Shown here: one piece after another, positions 47,172 through 54,806 of the stretch
Layout: each line of letters begins with the position of its first letter
Position numbering within the stretch: position 1 is the stretch's first letter
Source: Stentor roeselii
Lineage: Eukaryota > Ciliophora > Heterotrichea > Heterotrichida > Stentoridae
Assembly (NCBI GenBank): GCA_006503475.1
Contig: RSEH01000036.1
Coordinates: 1-64,000 of the forward strand
Direction of reading: 5' to 3'
DNA length: 64,000 nt
The notes under the pieces: generated by a model
Database searches by the model: none
What the model was told of the DNA's origin: nothing
What the model saw: only the letters and a program-made list of their open reading frames with translations
Position numbers and translations under genes: made by a program

Positions 47172-48299
47172 TCACTCTAAATTTTTCGATTTGATGTAAT
47201 TTTTTATTATCAGGTAAGACCTTCTCAAGTTTGGGTGATTTAACAAAATTGACTCAGATCGATTCAACTTTTGGTAAATTTCTTTTATGAAGTTATCTTC
47301 AATTGGATAGTCGAGAAGTAAAGCAGATCCAATAATTTTAGTGTCTAAAGCTGATATGGATTCAGAATGTAAATGCCCTATGTTGATATTCTTGCGATTT
47401 TCAGTGTAATAATTGAATATTTCTCTAGGAAAGTTCGATGATCGAATGTTTTTCAAAGCTGGGTTAGCGACGTAAGATCCAATGCAATTTGCGATTTGTT
47501 TTAAATTGATCAAATTGATTTTTTTTAGAATTTTGGTTTCTACACCTTGAATCAAATTATAAGAAATCCTCATAATAAACATGTTGCTAATCATTCTGCT
47601 CAATTCATCAATATCAGCCTGGTCGATATTCTTGAGAAATCTTGCAAAAAGAATATGAGCGAATTCCAATTCTTCATTATCATCGACAATCTTCGTGATG
47701 ATACTGACTAAAAGTGGAGGTTTTAACTCGTGAATATTGATCAAAATCACATTTTTTAAATAATCTCTACTTTCAGCTGACCCAGCACGAGCCATGAATA
47801 AAGATTTTAAAGTAAGAGCAGCTGTGACAATATTCAATTCATTTTTCTTTAAATATTCAAGCAGCTTTTTATCGAGAAGGGTCCAAAGTTCAGAGTTTTT
47901 CGTTTGAGAATAAGCGAAACCAGTGATAACATGAGGAATATCATTAATATCCAACAAAGGATGAGTCACATTCAAGAACTGATCTTCTAAATGGCTCCAA
48001 ATTGGATGTCTTTGAATAGATAAATAAGAAATATTGACTATAAGATTGTTTACCAGCTTCGGGCTTATCTTATTCAGATGAGGGATCAAAGAGTTCAAAC
48101 TCATTTTTATATTCGAATCATTCGACCAATAAATAATTGTGTTTGATAACTTTGCATTTGTGTAAAGTTCTCTGTAGTTTTGTATCAGGTTCGCCATATC
48201 TTTTACTGAAGGGTTTATTTGTGTGATCGGCTTTAGAGATTCTGTGAATGAGAAAGATTTGGAAAATACTGAAAAGACTCTTTGAAATCTTGCAAGCAT
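47172..48299 (-). CDS. Predicted mitochondrial helical-repeat protein
   Basis: A 375-residue protein. The N terminus (MLARFQRVFSVFSKSFSFTE) is basic, rich in Ser and Phe and free of acids for 18 residues, as in a mitochondrial targeting peptide. The rest is a chain of short helices without Cys clusters or membrane spans (LIPHLNKISPKLVNNLIVNI, HVITGFAYSQTKNSELWTLL). This resembles the helical-repeat RNA-binding proteins of mitochondria (FASTK/HPR-like). No RAP domain or PPR consensus is visible, so the fold class is an inference. The start codon is 18 nt from that of the divergent TPR gene. Confidence 0.6.
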   Translation of the reverse strand: MLARFQRVFSVFSKSFSFTESLKPITQINPSVKDMANLIQNYRELYTNAKLSNTIIYWSNDSNIKMSLNSLIPHLNKISPKLVNNLIVNISYLSIQRHPIWSHLEDQFLNVTHPLLDINDIPHVITGFAYSQTKNSELWTLLDKKLLEYLKKNELNIVTAALTLKSLFMARAGSAESRDYLKNVILINIHELKPPLLVSIITKIVDDNEELEFAHILFARFLKNIDQADIDELSRMISNMFIMRISYNLIQGVETKILKKINLINLKQIANCIGSYVANPALKNIRSSNFPREIFNYYTENRKNINIGHLHSESISALDTKIIGSALLLDYPIEDNFIKEIYQKLNRSESILLNHPNLRRSYLIIKNYIKSKNLE

Positions 48300-48317
48300 T
48301 TTTTTTATATTACGTTA

Positions 48318-49736
48318 ATGAAGGATTTGAATACGGATAAAGAACCTCTTGCGACTGATATAATCAAAATTAATCAGATTGCTTTAGAGGAGGTTAAAGG
48401 TTACAGGTTTAAAAAAGCTATTGGATTATTGCATCGGGCTGAAGAGTTGATTATGGGACGTGAAGGGCTTTTGGAACTTTCTTGTATTACTTGGAATAAT
48501 CTTGCTATGGTTTATAAGAAAATTGGGAATTTGAATCTTGCTATGAAATATTTTTATCTTTGTGTTAAAAATAGTCGAGGGTTTAAAGATTCTCTTAGTG
48601 AAGCTACTGTTTATTTGAACCTTGCCTCAATACACTCAGAATTAAAGCAAGTCGATATTTCTACAACATTTGTAACAAAAGCCTTAGAAATCAGTGACTC
48701 CTTCACAGAAAAAAACTTAAAAGCAAAAATGACCCAAATTATCGGAAACAGTATAAAAGCTTCAAATCTTCAAATTCAATCAAAACACTGGCTTGCAGTC
48801 CAAGAGTTCAAAAAAACCTGGGAACAATCAGAAGACCTTCTAGGAACATCTCATGAATTAACTAAAAACTTAAAAAAAAAATTCGAGACACTTGTTCAAA
48901 ACGATGACCAAAACCACTTCAAAATATCAAAAAGTCTAACAAAAAATCACCTTTCTTCAAAAAATTACAGAAAAACTCCATCTTGTAGACCTGTAAGACT
49001 CGAAAGTTTACCTAAAATCGAAACAAGAAAAAAGTCTTCAATGAGTTTCACAGAAAAGCAGAAAACTTCAGATTTTTACTCAGATTCCCTTTACCTTAAT
49101 AAAGATCTCTTGAAAATTTCAAGAAAAGTAAAAGTTCAGAGTTTTCGGAAGGAAAAAATCGAGAATTTAAATCAATTGATTGAAGAGGTTGAAAAAAATC
49201 TTTCGAATTTTCAGAGAAATAAGGAAAAAACAGCTGAAGTCAGTGAAAGGTTTCAGAAATCTTCAAAGGCTGCGAGCACACAAGTGAATATTTTGAAAAA
49301 TAATGAAAATTTCAGCTTAAGGCATCGAATAAATCGAGCGAATTTGGTTAAAACAAGTGAAAATACGGGATATGAGCGGAAAAGTAGAACTTCGACGCAA
49401 CTTACTCGAGTACTGAAGGAAAGTAACCAAAGTGAACTTATTCCTGTTCCAATAAAAAGAAAAATTAAGCTTTTTAGAGAAAAAGGACTAGGAACTATTT
49501 TTGAATCAAGATCTGAAGACTTTCACGATGTCGCTATTTTCATTCAAACTTTTTGGAGAATGTTTCATCAGAAAAAAAAATACCTCCGTACTAAAAAAGC
49601 CGCTGTTACTATTCAAAAGAATATAAGAAAATTTTTCGTCAGAAGGATTTTCGAAAACATACTAAAAGCCGTTATTTTTATTCAAAGTGTATTCAGAGGA
49701 CACAGAGTTCGAAAATTGATAAAATATTTCTATTAA
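48318..49736 (+). CDS. TPR and IQ-motif protein
   Basis: The 472-residue protein starts at ATG 48318 (upstream codons in this frame offer only TTG). Residues 15-190 contain tetratricopeptide repeats (KKAIGLLHRAEELIMGREGL, TWNNLAMVYKKIGNLNLAMK, ATVYLNLASIHSELKQ). A basic Ser/Lys-rich linker follows. The last 75 residues hold three IQ motifs (AIFIQTFWRMFHQKKKYLR, AAVTIQKNIRKFFVRRIF, AVIFIQSVFRGHRVRKLI), which bind calmodulin or centrin. Ciliates have many centrins in the cortex, and Stentor contraction relies on centrin-like fibres, so a cortical adaptor role is attractive but inferred. Confidence 0.82.
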   Translation: MKDLNTDKEPLATDIIKINQIALEEVKGYRFKKAIGLLHRAEELIMGREGLLELSCITWNNLAMVYKKIGNLNLAMKYFYLCVKNSRGFKDSLSEATVYLNLASIHSELKQVDISTTFVTKALEISDSFTEKNLKAKMTQIIGNSIKASNLQIQSKHWLAVQEFKKTWEQSEDLLGTSHELTKNLKKKFETLVQNDDQNHFKISKSLTKNHLSSKNYRKTPSCRPVRLESLPKIETRKKSSMSFTEKQKTSDFYSDSLYLNKDLLKISRKVKVQSFRKEKIENLNQLIEEVEKNLSNFQRNKEKTAEVSERFQKSSKAASTQVNILKNNENFSLRHRINRANLVKTSENTGYERKSRTSTQLTRVLKESNQSELIPVPIKRKIKLFREKGLGTIFESRSEDFHDVAIFIQTFWRMFHQKKKYLRTKKAAVTIQKNIRKFFVRRIFENILKAVIFIQSVFRGHRVRKLIKYFY

Positions 49737-49822
49737 AAATCTTTAAAAAAAATCCAAAAATTAAAACCTCATCTTCTTCAAATTTCCCAAAAAAAACTCC
49801 AACCAAAACCCTTCAATTAATT

Positions 49823-50572
49823 TTAAACTTTACCACTTTTCACCTCCTCAACCCTCTCAGGGTTAAGATACTGATTCATGGGTACAAACTCAGTCTGTCC
49901 AAACGAAATTTCCAAGTCATCAGGGAAAATTTTCCTTAGCGTCCAGTTAAACATGGCAATCGAGCTGAAAGGGCCTTGGACTCTTCCAGCAGGGTCTCTG
50001 TAGTACCAGACAGGCTTATACGGCCCGAGTCCCAACGGCAGATAAATTTTGTCATCATCGCCGCCGTCAAGGCCGATTCGAATCATCGCATTAGCGAAAG
50101 GGTTTCCTTTTTGAACGTACTCCAAAAGGAGTTTTTTTTCAAAAACAGGCACCATGCAGACTGTTTCTTCATTTTTTGAACCTTGCTCTGGACGCAGACT
50201 CGCTTTTGGTGTCATTGCTGATGGTTGAACTTCTGGCTTGAATGACGGCGGCTTTTTAGGGGTTTTCGCAGATCGTTTTTTAGGAGATTCTAAATAATCT
50301 TCTCGCTTTTTTGGACTTGATCGACTGTTTTCGGCTTCTGGGAAGGGAGTTTGGGTTGAATGATACCCGCAGGGGTCTGATGATGTGTGAAGATAGAGGG
50401 AAAGGGCTTCGTCTGGCACGATACCTAAAAATAAGTTATTTCGACTGAATTTTGACAGAATTATTTCACGAGAATAACGATTTGAAGCCAAATTTACAGT
50501 AGTTTGGACCCTGTGAAAAGTGTCCATTGAATCACCTGTCAATAGTGGACGAGGCTTGGGTCGAGTGGACAT
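49823..50572 (-). CDS. GYF-domain protein
   Basis: A 249-residue protein. The C-terminal residues about 185-240 form a GYF domain: VWYYRDPAGRVQGPFSSIAM, FNWTLRKIFPDDLEIS. This carries the W-x-Y-x-D, GPF-x-x-x-M-x-x-W and F-x-x-D-L signature of the Smy2/GIGYF class, which binds proline-rich ligands and takes part in mRNA translation control or ER-Golgi traffic. The N-terminal half is Ser/Pro/Lys-rich and disordered. The gene starts 9 nt after the Sec24 stop on the same strand. Yeast Smy2 interacts genetically with COPII mutants, so the adjacency is suggestive, but a shared role is only a possibility. Confidence 0.85.
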   Translation of the reverse strand: MSTRPKPRPLLTGDSMDTFHRVQTTVNLASNRYSREIILSKFSRNNLFLGIVPDEALSLYLHTSSDPCGYHSTQTPFPEAENSRSSPKKREDYLESPKKRSAKTPKKPPSFKPEVQPSAMTPKASLRPEQGSKNEETVCMVPVFEKKLLLEYVQKGNPFANAMIRIGLDGGDDDKIYLPLGLGPYKPVWYYRDPAGRVQGPFSSIAMFNWTLRKIFPDDLEISFGQTEFVPMNQYLNPERVEEVKSGKV

Positions 50573-50581
50573 ATTATTATT

Positions 50582-52978
50582 CTAGTTATCTTTCCTTGAT
50601 TTGCTCAACACAACTTTATGCATCCTCATTAAAAAATCCGGATAACTGAACTCAGTTGAAGTATTATCCTCAGTCATAACCCTTCTTAAAAATGCTCCAT
50701 CACCAATTCCTAGAAAGTAATAAACCAAAGGCAAATAACACCCAGAGCTTCTTCTTCTGACCTCTTCAACAATAGCTAACACCCTGAAATTTTCCTCATT
50801 TTCCAAATCCCTTAAATTCCAATACTCTTCATTTTGAGCCAAGTCATCAACAGTTTCGATACCCCAGACCTGACTGACAAACTGGGAATCCGCATTTTTT
50901 CCAATGATAAAAGCAAGAACTTCTCCATTATTGACCAAATAAATGCCATCAGCCTTCAAAAACTCACTTGAGCACCCGACCATCTTCGGAAGAACAACAA
51001 GTCCAGCATCATTGATAATTCCAGGAAAAGGCTCCTGATTCATAATATCATGAATAGAGTACACACTAGGATACACAAGAAGTTGAATAGCGAAAGCGCT
51101 CATTCCAAGTATAGCATGAATAGAAGCAAGGCGAGAGTCACTAGAAACTGCAGCAAGGGTGATTCCAGGTACTTTTAAAGAACAACTGCAGTAAAGCGGC
51201 AGTAGTTTCAATTCTTCAGGTACTAAAATCTTAGAATTATCAGCATCTCCTAAGGTAATACGATGAGTGAGAAGAACTTTAATAATATTTGAATGCCAAG
51301 CTTCTCTAACTGAATTTAAACTCTGTTCAAAGACCTGTGCAGCGCTGATCTTTAGTAGAACAGAATTGATGACTTCAGGGTCAGCAGCTTTAAAAATATT
51401 TGGAACACTTTTAGTCGCTGAGACTTTTCCATTAAAAATTCTAATCAGTCTTCTCCCCTGTTGATCAGTGAACAACATGGCGCATTGAACATGATACTCA
51501 TCTCCTTCCACAAGTTTTTCATCATACTTCAAAACAATGGCCAAGGCTTTGTCACTGTCAAGTCCAGCGACTTCCATTTCAACAGGTCCTCTTCTTTTGA
51601 ATTTTCCGACATAATGATCAACACTAAGGCCATTGCTGCATCGAGCACGCATCACGACTTGGCTAGCAGAAGGTCGAGTGAGAATTCGAGCAATCAAGTA
51701 ATAAACCCGTTCTCCATCTGTTTCACTTTTGTAATTCGGGAAGAAGTGCAAGTCTCCACCTGTTTGAGAGGAAAGAACTGCTAGACTGTTATTGTTTGTT
51801 GCACTGTCACATGTGAAGATATCGACACAAATGTCTTCTGAAGCCAGTTCTTGACTTAGGGTGAAAAAAGACTCTGCGGGTAAAAAACTTTTATCTTTCT
51901 CATGAGGCGAAAACTTCGGCTCTCCTTTATTTGAAAGCGAATTTTTCCCTACCAGGCCGTTTTGACTGGTAAAAACAATCACACGGCCACCTCGAGATTT
52001 AAGTATCGAGTTTTTCACTGCAGTTAAAAGAGCACCAAGGGAAAGAACCTGTTTAGAACTAGGATTAAACTGTTTTTCCAACATTTTCGATAAAAACAGG
52101 TCAAGTACTTCTCTTTGACTTTCAACATTAAAGCAAAGTCCTGAGACAGGTTCAGGTACAAAAGGATCTTCCACGTCATTCATGACGATTTCTAACAATT
52201 CTCCATTATTCAACAATTTATAACTTTGCAAACAACAGTCAAAAGTGACCAAGCCGATTAAAGTCTTATCAGGGAAAGGCAGGTAGTCAAGAATGGCCTG
52301 AATAGAAGAAACGACTTGTTGAACTAGTCCAAGTTGAAGAGCTCCTGCGCTGACATCGACACAAAATAAAAACAAAGGCATCTGGGCAGGTCGATTTGAG
52401 TACTCGCCAGGTGCGATAAAGTCATAAGTCCCTCTGTAAAGCTCCACTCGAGAAGCCTTGTCTCTTTGGTAGACCTCTGGGCAGTCCTGACTCAATCCAC
52501 AAATATTGCAAACCACTTTTCGTCCCCCGTCACTAAATCTAAAATAAGGGTTCACGTAGGCCAAACATCGAGAACAACGGAAAGGAATCCCTTCGGCTTG
52601 CGCTGGGGATTCTTCATTGTTTTTTAACTCTGCTAATGGATGCCAGAGAGCTGATAGTGGAAGACCGATTTCAGTTGTTTTTGAAGATTCTGTTGGGATT
52701 CGCGTCATTGAAAAACGGAGATAACGCGGATTTGAGGTCCCTTGTTCTCGTGATTTGAAGTCGTAGGATAGTCTTGGAGGAAGGTGACCGGAACTTGTGA
52801 AGGGTATGGTTGAACTGTTGTTCAGGTCTAGTGGACGTGGAAGGGACTCGGATGATAGCTTTGATACTCTTGGAAGTGAAGGAGTCGCATTGGTTGGATG
52901 TGGGGATGGCTGAGGAAGGGATTCGGTGGATGAGTATAATGGTCTTTGAAGATGAGGAAGTCTACCTCCTTCTGCCAT
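50582..52978 (-). CDS. SEC24: COPII coat protein Sec24
   Basis: The 798-residue protein has the full Sec24 order. A Pro/Ser-rich N terminus (1-100) is followed by the zinc finger (C135, C138, C157, C160; RCSRCLAYVNPYFRFSDGGR), the trunk (LFLFCVDVSAGALQLGLVQQ, TLIGLVTFD), the beta-sandwich (GRVIVFTSQNG nearby), a helical region and a C-terminal gelsolin-like domain (ADGIYLVNNGEVLAFIIGKN, PDFLMRMHKVVLSK). Sec24 selects cargo on the ER and pairs with Sec23 in the inner COPII coat. The length is slightly below the usual 870-1100, mainly in the N terminus. Confidence 0.95.
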   Translation of the reverse strand: MAEGGRLPHLQRPLYSSTESLPQPSPHPTNATPSLPRVSKLSSESLPRPLDLNNSSTIPFTSSGHLPPRLSYDFKSREQGTSNPRYLRFSMTRIPTESSKTTEIGLPLSALWHPLAELKNNEESPAQAEGIPFRCSRCLAYVNPYFRFSDGGRKVVCNICGLSQDCPEVYQRDKASRVELYRGTYDFIAPGEYSNRPAQMPLFLFCVDVSAGALQLGLVQQVVSSIQAILDYLPFPDKTLIGLVTFDCCLQSYKLLNNGELLEIVMNDVEDPFVPEPVSGLCFNVESQREVLDLFLSKMLEKQFNPSSKQVLSLGALLTAVKNSILKSRGGRVIVFTSQNGLVGKNSLSNKGEPKFSPHEKDKSFLPAESFFTLSQELASEDICVDIFTCDSATNNNSLAVLSSQTGGDLHFFPNYKSETDGERVYYLIARILTRPSASQVVMRARCSNGLSVDHYVGKFKRRGPVEMEVAGLDSDKALAIVLKYDEKLVEGDEYHVQCAMLFTDQQGRRLIRIFNGKVSATKSVPNIFKAADPEVINSVLLKISAAQVFEQSLNSVREAWHSNIIKVLLTHRITLGDADNSKILVPEELKLLPLYCSCSLKVPGITLAAVSSDSRLASIHAILGMSAFAIQLLVYPSVYSIHDIMNQEPFPGIINDAGLVVLPKMVGCSSEFLKADGIYLVNNGEVLAFIIGKNADSQFVSQVWGIETVDDLAQNEEYWNLRDLENEENFRVLAIVEEVRRRSSGCYLPLVYYFLGIGDGAFLRRVMTEDNTSTEFSYPDFLMRMHKVVLSKSRKDN

Positions 52979-53171
52979 TATTAAGTTAAGAATAAAGAGA
53001 GATTATTTCAACTAAAAATCAAATAATGATCCTGGAATTTACATGAAATCCAAAAAATCATAAAAAATCTAATTCAAAAATGTTTCATCTTCAACTACTC
53101 CAATCAAAAATTCACAAAAAAACTAAAAATTCCAAATAAATCACCCATAATCTTTACAATTATAACCGAGC

Positions 53172-54479
53172 TTAAATCTCTTCTTCCTGTTCTTCAGACT
53201 CCTGCAATATAGGATACAAAGTTTTCAACTTATCATTATCTTTCAGAATCTTCTCCTGCAAGTCTTCTCCAAGATAAATAAACCTCTTAACAGGAAACCT
53301 CGAATGATGAAGAAAAGCGATAAGTTGAACAAGTTCCTGATTCATCTTATGTATAGATTCATAAGTCGATTTAGCAGTAGGCTCATCATCAGACATAAGT
53401 TTAAGCATAAAATCTTCCCGAACATGAACAGTTTTCAATATTTTCACAACAATAGCTCTAACCTTAAACAAATTCAAACAAGTAGCAAGTAGACCATCAA
53501 CACTTTCATAAGTTTTTGGGACTCCTTCCATATAACCACTTGGAATTTTTAATTCTTTTTTTAACCTTTCAAGAGTTTCAATACTTTTTTTAAAGACCAC
53601 ATCAATATCATCATATTCCTTAGAGCACATCAACTCTTCAACCTGTGAACAAGAGTAACAATCAGGATCAGCCTGAAAGTGAAAAATTCCTTTAATGACA
53701 AGTCCATCAATCTCAGACTGACTCCAGTCGACATAAATTTGCCTTCTCTGCATATTTTTCCCAGATGATGTCTTAACCTGTCGATTTTTTAATTCCTGAG
53801 AAGCGATGACTCTTTTACCTTTATTCGCAGTGTTGGTCCTTTTGCCATTTCCCAAGTCAAAGTAACAATAATACCTGTCGTTTTTATCTAAAACGAACTT
53901 CATAAGTCCTGGGTCTTTCCTGAACTGCCCCATCAGGTCCTTCCAGCTTTGATGATTTTGACTGTCCTGATAAAGCATGTCTGAAATCAAGCTGCTGTTG
54001 AACTTCTTGCTTGACTTGGACTTCACCTTCTTGCCTTCGAAACCTCGCTTTAGTCGAGAGGACTTCTTTTTAATCATTTGCATCAAACGGTCCTCTGCTG
54101 GACTTTCTGGCTTTAATTTGACTGTGTTGCTTGTGGGTGCAAGTCTTGGAAACTCTTGGATTGTGAATGTGTCTAAAGGCACATTTTTCAACAGTTTTGA
54201 ACCTTTGCGGCTTTCATCAAAACTCGAACGAACTATCGGAGTTGATGTGCGGGGCTTTATTGAGTCTTCGGAAAGATGGGAAAGACTTGGAGAGGCTTTT
54301 AAGGATTGCTGGATTGTCTGTTGGAGACTCTCGAGTTTTTGCTTGTAGAACTTTAGCTTTGAGGAGAGTTGGATGATTTCGGATTCTTTTTGATGTAGCT
54401 TTTCTTGGAAGTTTAGAAAGGAAAAGTCTGTTTGGGTCGGCTGGGAAACTTTCTGTATGTTTGATTGAGGAGATGTCAT
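53172..54479 (-). CDS. Hypothetical protein with N-terminal coiled coil
   Basis: A 435-residue protein. A coiled coil at about 22-62 (EKLHQKESEIIQLSSKLKFY) is followed by a Ser/Pro/Lys-rich linker and a globular C-terminal half. The half contains YYCYFDLGNGKR, YVDWSQSEIDGLVIKGIFHF and several helices (DDIDVVFKKSIETLERLKKE), ending in a Glu-rich tail. I recognise no family. The two Cys around DCYSCSQ do not form a clear zinc site. A cytoskeletal role would be a guess. The gene is upstream of Sec24 on the same strand and divergent from SERCA. Confidence 0.72.
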   Translation of the reverse strand: MTSPQSNIQKVSQPTQTDFSFLNFQEKLHQKESEIIQLSSKLKFYKQKLESLQQTIQQSLKASPSLSHLSEDSIKPRTSTPIVRSSFDESRKGSKLLKNVPLDTFTIQEFPRLAPTSNTVKLKPESPAEDRLMQMIKKKSSRLKRGFEGKKVKSKSSKKFNSSLISDMLYQDSQNHQSWKDLMGQFRKDPGLMKFVLDKNDRYYCYFDLGNGKRTNTANKGKRVIASQELKNRQVKTSSGKNMQRRQIYVDWSQSEIDGLVIKGIFHFQADPDCYSCSQVEELMCSKEYDDIDVVFKKSIETLERLKKELKIPSGYMEGVPKTYESVDGLLATCLNLFKVRAIVVKILKTVHVREDFMLKLMSDDEPTAKSTYESIHKMNQELVQLIAFLHHSRFPVKRFIYLGEDLQEKILKDNDKLKTLYPILQESEEQEEEI

Positions 54480-54806
54480 TTTTAGGATAAGTGAATATAA
54501 AATTGATGACGTTTGATATAAATAAGGAAGAGTTTTAAAATTTTTTCTTGAGTAAATCTCAGAAGTTCCTCAAACCGCGCAACTTTTAATCTCCAAACAA
54601 ATTCTAAAATATTTAAACTTTCATAATTTTTCAGTCTAACACCCTGCAAACCCTTATCTCCTCATGCACTTCCAAACCCCTTCAAACCCCCTTCAAACCC
54701 TTTCAAACCCTTTCAAACCCCTTCAAACCCCTTCAAACCCCTTCAAACCCCTCCGATGATTCTCCCCCTGCCACGTATCATTAGAAATTGATGGCCCAGT
54801 ATATAA
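54480..54806. promoter_or_regulatory. Bidirectional 5' region with a 10-bp repeat array
   Basis: The 327 bases between the start codons of the hypothetical gene (minus) and the SERCA pump (plus) must hold both promoters. The part nearest SERCA is C/A-rich and includes the 10-bp tandem array at 54671-54752. TATAAA at 54802-54807 is too close to the ATG to be a promoter element. Confidence 0.5.
54671..54752. repeat. 10-bp tandem array (CTTCAAACCC)n
   Basis: Eight consecutive 10-base units of the form (C/T)TTCAAACCC, with small variation only in the first units. The array ends 54 bases before the SERCA start codon. The G strand reads GGGTTTGAAG, telomere-like in flavour but not the telomere unit. 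Confidence 0.92.

Noticed and set aside
54671-54752. Interstitial telomere sequence upstream of SERCA.
   Set aside because: The C-rich 10-base unit CTTCAAACCC lacks the CCCTAACA core; only the C-rich look is shared.
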